Made by a program: the position numbers and the translations under genes. Shown here one piece after another: positions 27,583 through 35,876 of a stretch of 64,000 nucleotides of DNA. The stretch's first letter is position 1, and every line of letters starts with the position of its first letter. The stretch is taken from positions 1-64,000 of the forward strand of contig JAGCDO010000033.1 in assembly GCA_017651265.1 (NCBI GenBank), in the 5' to 3' direction. The stretch comes from Prevotella sp. (lineage in GTDB: Bacteria > Bacteroidota > Bacteroidia > Bacteroidales > Bacteroidaceae). Below the pieces are notes generated by a model, which ran no database searches, had not been told where the DNA came from, and was given only the letters and a program-made list of their open reading frames with translations.

Positions 27583-27714
27583 AGACCCACCCCCACCCCT
27601 CCCTGTGAGGGAGGGGAGTAAATGCATTATCAATAAGAACAAAAATGGAAGAGAATAAAGGAACAAAAGGAGTATCTGCTCCCCTCTCTCACAGGGAGGG
27701 GCAAGGGGTTGGTC
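27583..27714. repeat. GC-rich inverted repeat pair carrying the start codon of the acyl-CoA ligase
   Basis: Left copy 27583-27619, right copy about 27678-27714, inverted to each other. Each copy is itself a hairpin: CCCCTCCCT-GTG-AGGGAGGGG at 27596-27616, and CCCCTCTCT-CAC-AGGGAGGGG at 27681-27701. The ~58 bp between them holds the ligase ATG (27645). The right copy is translated as ligase residues 12-24. Confidence 0.75.
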
Positions 27715-29402
27715 TCTTGAATAGATTTTTAAAGCAGACCAAGTTTACTTCTGTAGAAGATTACAATAAGAACCTGGAGTTCATCATCCCCGAGAACTTT
27801 AACTTCGCCTATGACGTGATGGACGCATGGGCAGCCGAGGCACCTGAAAAGTTGGCCATCCTGTGGACGAACGATCAGGGAGAGGAATTACGTACTACCT
27901 TCGGACAGCTGAAGGAGCAGACGGACCAGGCCGCGAGCTACCTGCAATCATTGGGTATCGGAAAGAACGACCCGGTGATGCTTATCTTGAAGCGCCGCTA
28001 CGAATGGTGGGTGGTCATGCTGGCCCTGCATAAGCTGGGTGCAGTGGTGATTCCTGCCACCCACATGCTCACCAAGCACGATATTGTTTACCGTAATACC
28101 CGCGCTAGCATCAAGGGTATCATCTGTGTGGATGATGCATATGTGATGAGTCAGGTGGAAGCAGCCATGCCTGAGAGTCCTACGGTTAAGGTGCTCATCA
28201 AGGTAGAGGAAGCTAATGATACTAGTGTTTCTAGTAGTACTAGTAATACTAGCTTATGGCACTCCTGGCAGAACGAGTGGCTGCAGGCGCCGAAGTTTGT
28301 CAAGCCTGCCTTTGTCAACACCAACGACGACACCATGCTGATGTACTTCACCAGTGGCACCAGCGGTGAACCGAAGATGGTGGCTCACGACTATCTCTAT
28401 GCCATGGGGCATCTCTCAACGGGTGTGTTCTGGCATAACCTCCACGAGGGTTCCCTTCATCTCACCGTGGCCGACACGGGTTGGGGAAAGGCTGTGTGGG
28501 GTAAGTTCTACGGACAGTGGTTTGCCGGCGCAACGGTCTTTGTGTTCGACCATGAGAAGTTCAATGCTGACACATTGCTTCGCCAGATAGAGAAATATAA
28601 GGTGACGAGCTTCTGTGCTCCGCCAACCATCTACCGTTTCATGATTCGCGAGGATCTGAGCAAGTACGACCTCTCTTCGTTGGAGTATTGTACCACTGCC
28701 GGTGAGGCATTGAACCCTGCTGTGTTCGACAAGTTCAAGGAGAAGACTGGTATCCAGATGATGGAAGGCTTCGGACAGACGGAGACCACCATGACACTGG
28801 GAACCTTCCCTTGGATGACTCCCAAGCCAGGTTCCATGGGAATCCCCAACGCACAATACGACATCGACCTGCTGCGTGCCGACGGTACACCATGTGAAGA
28901 TGGTGAGAAGGGCGAGATCGTAGTACGAGTAGGCGACCGTAAGCCTATCGGTTTGTTCAAATATTACTATCGTGATGAAGAGCTGACCCGTGAGGCATGG
29001 CACGATGGCATCTACCATACAGGTGATATGGCTTGGCGCGATGAGGACGGCTACTACTGGTTCGAGGGTCGTATCGATGATGTGATCAAGTCGTCTGGCT
29101 ACCGCATCGGTCCGTTCGAGGTGGAGAGTGCGCTGATGACTCACCCTGCTGTCGTGGAGTGCGCCATTACCGGTGTACCCGATGACATTCGTGGTATGGT
29201 GGTAAAAGCGACTGTCGTACTCGGTAAGGAGTGGAAGGACAAGGCTGGCGAAGACCTGATCAAGGAACTCCAGCAGCACGTCAAGAAAGAAACAGCTCCT
29301 TATAAGTATCCGCGTATCATCGAGTTCGTCGATGAACTGCCAAAGACCATCAGTGGAAAAATCCGCCGCGTAGAGATTCGCAATAAGGACAGCAAGAAAT
29401 AA
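27645..29402 (+). CDS. AMP-forming acyl-CoA synthetase (acetyl/medium-chain acyl-CoA ligase type)
   Basis: 585 residues. Adenylate-forming enzyme: the P-loop YFTSGTSGEPK is at 234-244, the adenylation core contains MMEGFGQTETT, and the C-terminal lid has SSGYRIGPFEVES and the catalytic lysine in PKTISGKIRR. It activates a carboxylic acid with ATP and CoA; the exact acid is unknown. Two oddities: residues 1-25 come largely from a GC-rich inverted repeat that supplies the start codon, and residues 192-203 (DTSVSSSTSNTS) are encoded by a 9-bp CTAG array in a surface segment before the P-loop. Otherwise intact and co-directional with the XRE-cupin and YraN genes. Confidence 0.9.
   Translation: MEENKGTKGVSAPLSHREGQGVGLLNRFLKQTKFTSVEDYNKNLEFIIPENFNFAYDVMDAWAAEAPEKLAILWTNDQGEELRTTFGQLKEQTDQAASYLQSLGIGKNDPVMLILKRRYEWWVVMLALHKLGAVVIPATHMLTKHDIVYRNTRASIKGIICVDDAYVMSQVEAAMPESPTVKVLIKVEEANDTSVSSSTSNTSLWHSWQNEWLQAPKFVKPAFVNTNDDTMLMYFTSGTSGEPKMVAHDYLYAMGHLSTGVFWHNLHEGSLHLTVADTGWGKAVWGKFYGQWFAGATVFVFDHEKFNADTLLRQIEKYKVTSFCAPPTIYRFMIREDLSKYDLSSLEYCTTAGEALNPAVFDKFKEKTGIQMMEGFGQTETTMTLGTFPWMTPKPGSMGIPNAQYDIDLLRADGTPCEDGEKGEIVVRVGDRKPIGLFKYYYRDEELTREAWHDGIYHTGDMAWRDEDGYYWFEGRIDDVIKSSGYRIGPFEVESALMTHPAVVECAITGVPDDIRGMVVKATVVLGKEWKDKAGEDLIKELQQHVKKETAPYKYPRIIEFVDELPKTISGKIRRVEIRNKDSKK
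28218..28253 (+). repeat. CTAG 9-bp array in the acyl-CoA ligase gene
   Basis: Four 9-bp units (GATACTAGT, GTTTCTAGT, AGTACTAGT, AATACTAGC). This is the only array read in the ACT-AGT frame (Thr-Ser); the other six are read CTA-GTx. Confidence 0.85.
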
Positions 29403-29762
29403 ATGGCTGCGCACAACGAACTCGGCAGGTGGGGAGAAGACCTGGCTGCTGCCTTTCTCGAAGAAAAGGGTTATGCCATCGTTGAACGCGACTGGAAGTC
29501 TGGTCATCATGATCTCGACATCGTGGCAAAGGATGGCAGTACACTGGTCATCGTAGAAGTAAAGACCCGCCGCAATCGTTTGTATGGTAATCCAGAGGAA
29601 GCCATCGACTACAAAAAACGTCGGAGTCTGCTGTCGGCCATTAACCACTACACCAAGTCGCATCGTATCTACAGCAATGTCCGCTTCGACATCATCAGTA
29701 TTGTAGGCAACATGGGCGAAAAGCCCGAAATAGACCACATCATAGATGTAGCATTATTATGA
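29403..29762 (+). CDS. YraN/UPF0102-family endonuclease-like protein
   Basis: 119 residues, normal for the family. The PD-(D/E)XK-like core is visible: Glu in GRWGEDLAAAFLEEKGY, Asp in HHDLDIVAKDG, and Glu-x-Lys in VIVEVKTRR. The role is not firmly known; a nucleic-acid function is assumed from the fold. It starts directly after the ligase stop codon and overlaps proB by 4 bp (ATGA), so it is translated within the arg/pro operon. Confidence 0.88.
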   Translation: MAAHNELGRWGEDLAAAFLEEKGYAIVERDWKSGHHDLDIVAKDGSTLVIVEVKTRRNRLYGNPEEAIDYKKRRSLLSAINHYTKSHRIYSNVRFDIISIVGNMGEKPEIDHIIDVALL

Positions 29763-30529
29763 AAAGAATCGTTATAAAGGTAGGCTCGAACGTCCTGACA
29801 CGTCCTGACGGGAAATTGGATGTGACACGCATGTCGGCACTGGTTGACCAGATTGCTTGGCTGCGTAAGCATGATATCGAGGTCATCCTCGTATCATCTG
29901 GAGCCATGGCTTCCGGACGTGGAGAACTGAAGGTTGACCACTCGTTGGATTCCGTGGAGCAGCGACAGCTGTTCTCTGCCGTCGGACAGGTGAAGCTCGT
30001 AGGACTCTATTATGATTTGTTCCGCGAGTTTGGTATTCATGTAGGACAGGTACTGACTATGAAAGAGAACTTCCAGCCCGGAGAGCAATACCGTAACCAG
30101 CGGGCTTGTATGACCGTTATGCTCGAGAATGACGTGCTGCCCATCGTGAACGAGAACGACACGGTGAGTGTTACTGAGCTGATGTTCACCGATAACGATG
30201 AACTGTCTGGTCTCATTGCGCAGATGATGAAAGCCGATACGTTGATCCTGCTTTCTAACATCGATGGTATCTTCACCACTCATCCCGATGACCCGAATGC
30301 CGAACTGATTAATGAAGTGGCTCCCGGTCGCGACCTCTCAGAATACATCCAACCCGAGAAGAGTGCCTTCGGTCGTGGTGGCATGCACTCAAAGTACACC
30401 ACTGCCAGCAAGGTATCACAGTCGGGCATCCGCGTCATCATAGCCAATGGAGAGCGCGAGAATATCCTTATCGATTTGATGGAACGTAAAGACGAAACCC
30501 CACATACAGAGTTTACCCCATGCAACTGA
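29759..30529 (+). CDS. proB: Glutamate 5-kinase, kinase domain only
   Basis: First step of proline synthesis: ATP-dependent phosphorylation of glutamate. 256 residues, comprising only the amino-acid-kinase domain ([11 protein letters not shown] at the N-terminus, [16 protein letters not shown], and the FGRGGMHSK motif). The C-terminal PUA domain found in many ProB proteins is absent. The ATG overlaps the YraN stop by 4 bp, and the 3' end overlaps proA by 10 bp, so the short form is not an artefact of a missed downstream exon or gap. Confidence 0.94.
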   Translation: MKRIVIKVGSNVLTRPDGKLDVTRMSALVDQIAWLRKHDIEVILVSSGAMASGRGELKVDHSLDSVEQRQLFSAVGQVKLVGLYYDLFREFGIHVGQVLTMKENFQPGEQYRNQRACMTVMLENDVLPIVNENDTVSVTELMFTDNDELSGLIAQMMKADTLILLSNIDGIFTTHPDDPNAELINEVAPGRDLSEYIQPEKSAFGRGGMHSKYTTASKVSQSGIRVIIANGERENILIDLMERKDETPHTEFTPCN

Positions 30530-31761
30530 AAGAAACATTCGAACGAGTGAAGTGCGCCAGTAAGAGTCTGGCCCTGCTGAGCGACGAGCAGCGCAACGAG
30601 ATTCTTCAAGCCGTTGCCGATGCTATTATCAATAATAAGGTGAGAATCCTGGAGGCTAATGCACAGGATCTGGCTAAGATGGAGAAGAGTAATCCGCTGT
30701 ACGACCGTCTGCAGCTGACTGACAGTCGATTGGAGGGCATCGCCGCCGACATGCGTAATGTGGCTACCCTACCCTCTCCCCTCGGTCATATCACCAAGCA
30801 GAAGACGTTGCCCAATGGACTTCGCCTTTGTCGTGTGAGTGTTCCCTTCGGTGTGATCGGTATGATCTACGAGGCACGTCCCAACGTTACCTTTGATGTC
30901 TTCTCTCTCTGTTTCAAGAGTGGTAATGCCTGTGTACTGAAAGGTGGTAAGGATGCCGACTGTTCGAACCGCGAGGAGGTGGCATTGATTCATGAGATCT
31001 TGGAGAAATATGGTGTCAATCCTGATGTTGTCGCCCTGCTGCCGGCCACACATGAAGCTACTGGCGAGATGCTGAATGCGGTAGGCTATGTCGATCTGTG
31101 CATCCCCCGTGGCGGTCGTAAGCTCATCGACTTCGTTCGTGACACTGCCCGCATCCCCGTTATCGAGACTGGTGCTGGCGTGGTGAACACCTATTTCGAC
31201 AAGGAGGGTGATCTGGAAATGGGCAAGGCTATCATCAATAATGCCAAGACCCGCAGGGTGAGCGTATGCAATGCACTGGATTGTTTGCTGGTACATCTAG
31301 AAAGACTAGTAGATCTAGCAGAACTAGTAAAGCCGATGGCAGAGAAGAATGTCATCATCTATGCCGATGAGAAGGCCTATGCTGCCCTCGAAGGTAAATA
31401 TCCTTTGTTGGAGCATGCTACCAACGAGAGCTTCGGAACGGAGTTCATGGATTATAAACTGGCCATCAAGACCGTTTCTTCTCTCGAAGAGGCACTTGCT
31501 CATATCGATGAGAATGGCTCCGGTCACAGCGAGGCCATCATCACCATGAACGAGACAACAGCTCGTAAGTTCCAGGCACATGTAGATGCTGCTTGCGTTT
31601 ATTGGAATGCACCGACTTCCTTTACCGACGGTGCTCAGTTCGGTCTTGGCGCCGAGATTGGCATCTCTACCCAGAAACTCGGTCCTCGAGGACCGATGGC
31701 CTTGGAAGAGATCACCACCTATAAATGGCTTATCGAGGGTGAAGGACAAATAAGGGGATAG
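30520..31761 (+). CDS. proA: Gamma-glutamyl phosphate reductase
   Basis: Second step of proline synthesis: NADPH reduction of glutamyl-5-phosphate. 413 residues, normal length. The aldehyde-dehydrogenase-like fold has its catalytic Cys250 in [11 protein letters not shown], and the C-terminal [20 protein letters not shown] is the ProA signature. Residues 259-270, in a helix just after the active site, are encoded by a 9-bp CTAG array but keep a plausible Leu/Val-rich helical sequence; the total length is unchanged. Overlaps proB by 10 bp. Confidence 0.95.
   Translation: MQLKETFERVKCASKSLALLSDEQRNEILQAVADAIINNKVRILEANAQDLAKMEKSNPLYDRLQLTDSRLEGIAADMRNVATLPSPLGHITKQKTLPNGLRLCRVSVPFGVIGMIYEARPNVTFDVFSLCFKSGNACVLKGGKDADCSNREEVALIHEILEKYGVNPDVVALLPATHEATGEMLNAVGYVDLCIPRGGRKLIDFVRDTARIPVIETGAGVVNTYFDKEGDLEMGKAIINNAKTRRVSVCNALDCLLVHLERLVDLAELVKPMAEKNVIIYADEKAYAALEGKYPLLEHATNESFGTEFMDYKLAIKTVSSLEEALAHIDENGSGHSEAIITMNETTARKFQAHVDAACVYWNAPTSFTDGAQFGLGAEIGISTQKLGPRGPMALEEITTYKWLIEGEGQIRG
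31294..31329 (+). repeat. CTAG 9-bp array in proA
   Basis: Four 9-bp units (CATCTAGAA, AGACTAGTA, GATCTAGCA, GAACTAGTA), read in frame as [12 protein letters not shown]. Confidence 0.8.
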
Positions 31762-31781
31762 TGAATTGTTTGAGTAATCAT

Positions 31782-31816
31782 AAAGTTCAAAGATCAAAGT
31801 TCAAAGTTCAAAGATT
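31782..31816 (+). repeat. Heptad array ending exactly at the argF' start codon
   Basis: Five 7-bp units (AAAGTTC, AAAGATC, AAAGTTC, AAAGTTC, AAAGATT) with the ATG of argF' as the very next three bases. Confidence 0.8.
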
Positions 31817-32779
31817 ATGAAAAGTTTCATCAACGTACAAGATATCGGCGATCTGCACCAAGCACTTGCCGAAGCCCAAGAGATCAAGAACGACCGTTTT
31901 AAGTACCAGCATCTGGGTAAGAACAAAACCCTGATGATGATCTTCTTTAATAACTCCCTGCGCACCCGCCTCTCTACCCAGAAGGCTGCCATGAACCTCG
32001 GCATGAACGTTATCGTGCTTGACGTCAATGCAGGCGCCTGGAAACTGGAAACGGAACGCGGTGTCATCATGGATGGTGACAAGAGCGAGCACTTGTTGGA
32101 GGCTATCCCCGTGATGGGTTGCTACTGCGACCTGATCGGTATTCGTAGCTTTGCCGGTCTTACCGACCACGAATACGACTATGCCGAGACCGTTCTGAAC
32201 CAGTTCATCAAATACAGCGGTCGTCCGGTCTTCGCCATGGAGACTGCTACCGTGCATCCCCTGCAGGCTTTTGCCGACCTGATTACTATCGAGGAGCATA
32301 AGAAAGTAGAGCGACCGAAGGTTGTACTAACCTGGGCTCCTCACTGTAGAGCATTGCCGCAGGCTGTTCCTAACAGTTTCGCCCAGTGGATGAATGCAGC
32401 CGATGTGGATTTCGTCATCACCCATCCTGAAGGTTACGAGCTGGATCCGCAGTTCGTGGGGAACGCCCGTGTGGAGTACGATCAGCGTAAAGCCTTTGAG
32501 GGAGCCGACTTCATCTACGCCAAGAACTGGAGTAATCCAGGTGTAACCAATCCTGCCGACTATGGTAAGATTACCTCGAAAGACATGTCATGGACAGTAG
32601 ATACGGAGCACATGTCATGGACCAACAATGGAAAGTTCATGCACTGTCTGCCTGTACGCCGTGGTTTGATTGTCACCGATGATGTGATTGAGAGCGAGAA
32701 CTCCATCGTCATCCCAGAGGCTGCCAACCGCGAAATCTCCTGCTCTGTGGTACTCAAACGCATGCTCGAGAGCTTGTAA
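31817..32779 (+). CDS. argF': N-succinylornithine (or N-acetylornithine) carbamoyltransferase
   Basis: Transfers the carbamoyl group to an acylated ornithine, giving acyl-citrulline; this replaces classical OTCase in Bacteroidota. 320 residues. Carbamoyl-phosphate loop FFNNSLRTR at 43-51 (instead of STRTR), HPLQ at 147-150, and HCLPVRR near the C-terminus. The residue reported to set specificity (Pro90 in the Bacteroides fragilis SOTCase, Glu92 in the Xanthomonas AOTCase) corresponds to Ser90 here, in GDKSEH. The acyl group is therefore likely succinyl by phylogeny but not by that residue. Last gene of the arg/pro operon. Confidence 0.9.
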   Translation: MKSFINVQDIGDLHQALAEAQEIKNDRFKYQHLGKNKTLMMIFFNNSLRTRLSTQKAAMNLGMNVIVLDVNAGAWKLETERGVIMDGDKSEHLLEAIPVMGCYCDLIGIRSFAGLTDHEYDYAETVLNQFIKYSGRPVFAMETATVHPLQAFADLITIEEHKKVERPKVVLTWAPHCRALPQAVPNSFAQWMNAADVDFVITHPEGYELDPQFVGNARVEYDQRKAFEGADFIYAKNWSNPGVTNPADYGKITSKDMSWTVDTEHMSWTNNGKFMHCLPVRRGLIVTDDVIESENSIVIPEAANREISCSVVLKRMLESL

Positions 32780-32803
32780 CCCCTTGTGAAGCATCTCAAA
32801 AAG

Positions 32804-32848
32804 AAAGATAACACATTTTTTGTCTTTCGCAGAAAATGTGTTATCTTT
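32804..32848. other. 16-bp perfect inverted repeat after argF', containing a promoter-like box
   Basis: AAAGATAACACATTTT (32804-32819) and its exact inverted copy (32833-32848), with a 13-nt loop. It could be the argF' terminator, though there is no T-run after it. TATCTTTG (32842-32849) at its right arm matches a -7 box. Confidence 0.6.
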
Positions 32849-32875
32849 GGCTTTAGCGAAGACACTTGCACTCAA

Positions 32876-32912
32876 CAAAACAAAAAGAAAAATCCTTTTC
32901 CTTTTTGTTTTG
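32876..32912. other. 12-bp perfect inverted repeat overlapping the -33 region
   Basis: CAAAACAAAAAG (32876-32887) and CTTTTTGTTTTG (32901-32912), 13-nt loop. The right arm contains the TTTG proposed as the -33 box of the next gene. Confidence 0.6.
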
Positions 32913-32934
32913 TGTTCGTTTATCCGTATCTTTG
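32904..32934 (+). promoter_or_regulatory. Promoter of membrane/lipoprotein module 1, nearly leaderless
   Basis: TTTG (32904-32907), 19 bp, TATCTTTG (32927-32934): a full match to the Bacteroidota consensus. The ATG at 32939 is only 4 bp after the -7 box, so a transcript starting at the usual distance would be leaderless or nearly so. Confidence 0.6.
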
Positions 32935-32938
32935 CATT

Positions 32939-34351
32939 ATGAAAGCTGCTATCAAGAAATATGTCCCTTTAATTCTGGTCATCGTATGGGGAATAGCGTG
33001 CTGGGGGTTCTTCCAGTTCTGCTACTCCTATCATTTCTATTATCAAGAACAGAACCAGATCTTCCTGCTTACTTGGGAGCATATCAGTCAGTATTTAGCA
33101 CCTTGTGGATGGCTTGCCAAGCTCATTGGCGACTTCCTCACCCAGTTCTATTATTATCTTTATGTAGGACCGGTTATTCTGACTGGCTGCTTACTTTTGT
33201 TGGGGCACTTCCTGCAACGCCTGTTGTATCGATGGGGCGTAGGCAAATGGATTGCCGTCCTTGTGGCCATGATCGTCATGACACTCTTTGCTGTCTTCTG
33301 TTTCCACCACAATTACCGACTGAGTAACATCATTTCTGCCGCAGGACTGGCAGGAACGTTCCTCTTGGCAACCTTGTTGTGGAAGAAACGGAACTGGCTC
33401 AGAATACTCCTGGCGTTCGTTATCGCCATCGCAGGCTGCTATCATTTCGGTAAGCCAGAGATGGGAAAGCTACAACAACCGAACTTCTTCGTAGAAAAAC
33501 AACTCGCTGTTGACAACGAGTATCATTTCAGGAATTACGATAAGGTCATCAGTATGGTGGAAAACGATCCGCATCCCACCCAGGAGATGAAGTTCTTCTA
33601 CAATCTGGTGCGTGCCCAACAAGGACAGCTTCCCGACTATCTGATGCGATTCGACAACAACGAACTCGGCACCTTCTACAAGATCGGTCCTGAAACTCCG
33701 CTGTTCACCATCAAGAGTATGAACGAGTTGTACTGGGTATTAGGCGATATGACCTTCACGGAACGGGCCGCCATGATGGCCAACGTGTTCTCTCCTGAGA
33801 ACAGGAACGTACGAATGATCAGACGATTGGCAGAATGCAATATGGTAAGTCAGGACACGATAGCCGCCAACAAGTACCTGCGAATCCTTGACAAGACACT
33901 CGTCTATCGGTCATGGGCCGGAAACATCCGCAAACATGGTCAGACCATCTACAAGGAGAAGATGCAGCTGGTAAACCACCACGACACCATCACGGTTTCT
34001 GACAATGCCCATTTCCTGATGATGCAGTTACTTGACACAAACCCAGACAACATCATTGCATTGGATTATATCCTCTGCAGTAACCTGTTGCTGAAAGACA
34101 TTGAAAACTTCAAGCGCGATTACGACCGCTATTGCATTGACACAGGGAAACCCCGTTTGAAGACATTGTATCAAGAAGCTTTGTGCATCTGGCTGGCTGG
34201 TACCAATGCCCCGCAGGAAGAATGGGAGAAATACATCCAACGGGCAGATGTTTTCCAACAGTTCCAGCAGTATAACGAACAGCGTGGTCATCCCCGCTTC
34301 AAAGGCACCTACTGGTATTACTTTGACAAATCAAAAGCGCCGAAGGTATGA
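32939..34351 (+). CDS. Polytopic membrane protein, DUF6057-like (module 1)
   Basis: 470 residues from the ATG at 32939 (MKAAIKKYV); the frame is open further upstream but that part crosses the promoter. About six membrane segments fill the first ~215 residues, with the conserved YYQEQNQIFLLTWEHI after the first. The C-terminal ~255 residues are soluble, helical and TPR-like (GDMTFTERAAMMANVF, ECNMVSQDTIAANKYL). Paralogous to the proteins at 37403-39157 and 41340-42839, which share the same architecture; this copy has no CTAG array. The stop overlaps the next gene by 4 bp. I recall the family as DUF6057; its function is unknown. Confidence 0.8.
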   Translation: MKAAIKKYVPLILVIVWGIACWGFFQFCYSYHFYYQEQNQIFLLTWEHISQYLAPCGWLAKLIGDFLTQFYYYLYVGPVILTGCLLLLGHFLQRLLYRWGVGKWIAVLVAMIVMTLFAVFCFHHNYRLSNIISAAGLAGTFLLATLLWKKRNWLRILLAFVIAIAGCYHFGKPEMGKLQQPNFFVEKQLAVDNEYHFRNYDKVISMVENDPHPTQEMKFFYNLVRAQQGQLPDYLMRFDNNELGTFYKIGPETPLFTIKSMNELYWVLGDMTFTERAAMMANVFSPENRNVRMIRRLAECNMVSQDTIAANKYLRILDKTLVYRSWAGNIRKHGQTIYKEKMQLVNHHDTITVSDNAHFLMMQLLDTNPDNIIALDYILCSNLLLKDIENFKRDYDRYCIDTGKPRLKTLYQEALCIWLAGTNAPQEEWEKYIQRADVFQQFQQYNEQRGHPRFKGTYWYYFDKSKAPKV

Positions 34352-35847
34352 AAAGGAAGCATATACTCAATAAACTAGTAATACTAGAAAAACTAGTTAC
34401 ACTAGATATACTAGTGGCACTGGTTGTTTTAGCAACAATAGCATCTTGCACCCCCACACCAAGGGATGTGCAGAAGAGCGATGAGTTGCCGCCTATCTAC
34501 CCTGATTACTGTGATGTAACCATCCCAGAGAACATTGCTCCGCTGAACTTCTTGCTTCGGGCAGATTGCGAAGCCGTTCAAGTGCAGGCAGGAGATATCA
34601 CCATCCATGCCAGAGGTAATGAGGTGACGTTTGACATGGACGACTGGAAAACACTGATAGAGCAATTTTCGGGCAAGACCATCACCATTTCCGTTACGGC
34701 ACTTATCAATAGTAGGTGGATACAGTACAAACCATTCACCTGGATGGTAACGAAAGACAAGATTGATCCTTTCCTTACCTACCGTTTGATTGAGCCTGAT
34801 TACGAGGTGTGGCATCAGGTGGAGCTTCATGAACGGTGTGTGGAGAACTATGATGAACGGAGCATATCTTCATATAAGAATGTAGGCGACCGCTGTATGA
34901 ACTGTCATGTCTATCACAACCAAGACCCGGAAAGATCGATGCTCTATGTCCGCGGTGAGGGTGGAGGTGCTTTCCTGAACGAAGGAGGAAGACTGCAGAA
35001 GCTTAACATCAAGACCGATGGCATGGTTTCAGGAAGCGTCTATTACGGTTTCAGTCGTACAGGACGATACATCACGTTTTCCTCCAACGTCATCATTCCT
35101 GCCTTCCATGCAAAGCCCGATAAACGGTTAGAGGTATATGACAGTAAGTCGGATGTCTATGTAGCCGACCTACAGACGAACACCATCATTCCCTCTCCCC
35201 TACTCTGCGACAGCATGAAGTTCGAGACCTTCCCCACCTTCTCCCCCGACGGCAAGTATATCTATTATTGCGTTGCCGACAACGTAAGTCTGCCAACAGA
35301 GATCAGTAAGTTGCAATATGTCCTATGCCGTATTCCCTTTGATGAGAAAAGCGGTACGATCGGTACAGAAGTAGATACCTTGAGAATTGCAGCTACGCCA
35401 CAAGGTACAAAGAGTTCCGTATGCCATCCACGCATTAGTCCTGACGGCAGGTTCCTGCTCTATACCGTGGCCGACTACGGTACTTTCCCCATCTGGCATC
35501 CTGAGGCCGACCTGCAGATGATGGATCTGCAGAAAGGAACTATTGATACTCTTAGTATTGTGAACAGCAACAAGAGCGACACCTATCATTCCTGGAGCAG
35601 CAACAGTCGTTGGTTCGTGTTTGCCTCCAAACGTGATGACGGATTATATGGCAAACCCTATTTCTGCTATGTCGATAAGAACGGCAAGGCACACAAGCCC
35701 TTCTGCCTTCCCCAGAAGCATCCAACGTTCTACGATAATAACCTGAAGTCGTTCAACGCCCCGGAATTAGGTAAGGGAAAGGTCCCCTTTGATGCGAACG
35801 ATGTAGCGAAAGCTATGAAGCAGGAGGCAATACCTTTTAAATACTAA
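34348..35847 (+). CDS. Lipoprotein with one CxxCH haem-type motif and TolB/PD40-like propeller (module 1)
   Basis: 499 residues. The signal peptide (KLVILEKLVTLDILV..., lipobox TIASC, Cys34) is encoded by a CTAG array and contains unusual Glu and Asp. An N-terminal beta domain (about 45-165) is followed by CMNCH at 183-187, a cytochrome-c-type haem site, and then by a beta-propeller of PD40/TolB repeats (FSRTGRYITFSS, FPTFSPDGKYIYYC, HPRISPDGRFLLYT, WSSNSRWFVFASKRDDG). The residues after Cys34 (TPTPRD) lack the acidic surface-export signal, so a periplasmic location is likely, which fits haem attachment. Translationally coupled (ATGA) to the membrane protein before it. Confidence 0.8.
   Translation: MKRKHILNKLVILEKLVTLDILVALVVLATIASCTPTPRDVQKSDELPPIYPDYCDVTIPENIAPLNFLLRADCEAVQVQAGDITIHARGNEVTFDMDDWKTLIEQFSGKTITISVTALINSRWIQYKPFTWMVTKDKIDPFLTYRLIEPDYEVWHQVELHERCVENYDERSISSYKNVGDRCMNCHVYHNQDPERSMLYVRGEGGGAFLNEGGRLQKLNIKTDGMVSGSVYYGFSRTGRYITFSSNVIIPAFHAKPDKRLEVYDSKSDVYVADLQTNTIIPSPLLCDSMKFETFPTFSPDGKYIYYCVADNVSLPTEISKLQYVLCRIPFDEKSGTIGTEVDTLRIAATPQGTKSSVCHPRISPDGRFLLYTVADYGTFPIWHPEADLQMMDLQKGTIDTLSIVNSNKSDTYHSWSSNSRWFVFASKRDDGLYGKPYFCYVDKNGKAHKPFCLPQKHPTFYDNNLKSFNAPELGKGKVPFDANDVAKAMKQEAIPFKY
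34372..34425 (+). repeat. CTAG 9-bp array encoding the signal peptide of lipoprotein 1
   Basis: Six 9-bp units from AAACTAGTA to GCACTGGTT; the last has lost the CTAG core. Read as Leu-Val-rich triplets KLV-ILE-KLV-TLD-ILV-ALV. Confidence 0.9.
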
Positions 35848-35853
35848 AACAAC

Positions 35854-35875
35854 AATGGCGGCCATGGCCGCCATT
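35854..35875. terminator. Perfect 22-bp palindrome shared by two convergent modules
   Basis: Half-site AATGGCGGCCA followed by its exact complement. It fills most of the 29 bp between the stop codons of lipoproteins 1 and 2 and would serve as a bidirectional terminator. T-runs are weak. Confidence 0.65.
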
Positions 35876-35876
35876 A

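Noticed and set aside
28416-29738. 440-codon open frame on the minus strand opposite the acyl-CoA ligase and YraN
   Set aside because: Covers two well-supported genes on the other strand and has no protein-like features.
29759-30529. proB considered truncated because the PUA domain is missing
   Set aside because: The kinase domain is complete, the stop overlaps the proA start by 10 bp, and kinase-only ProB proteins exist.
32786-32938. Upstream extension of the module 1 membrane protein frame
   Set aside because: It crosses two hairpins and a consensus promoter, and the peptide is not like the N-termini of the paralogs, which align from 32939.
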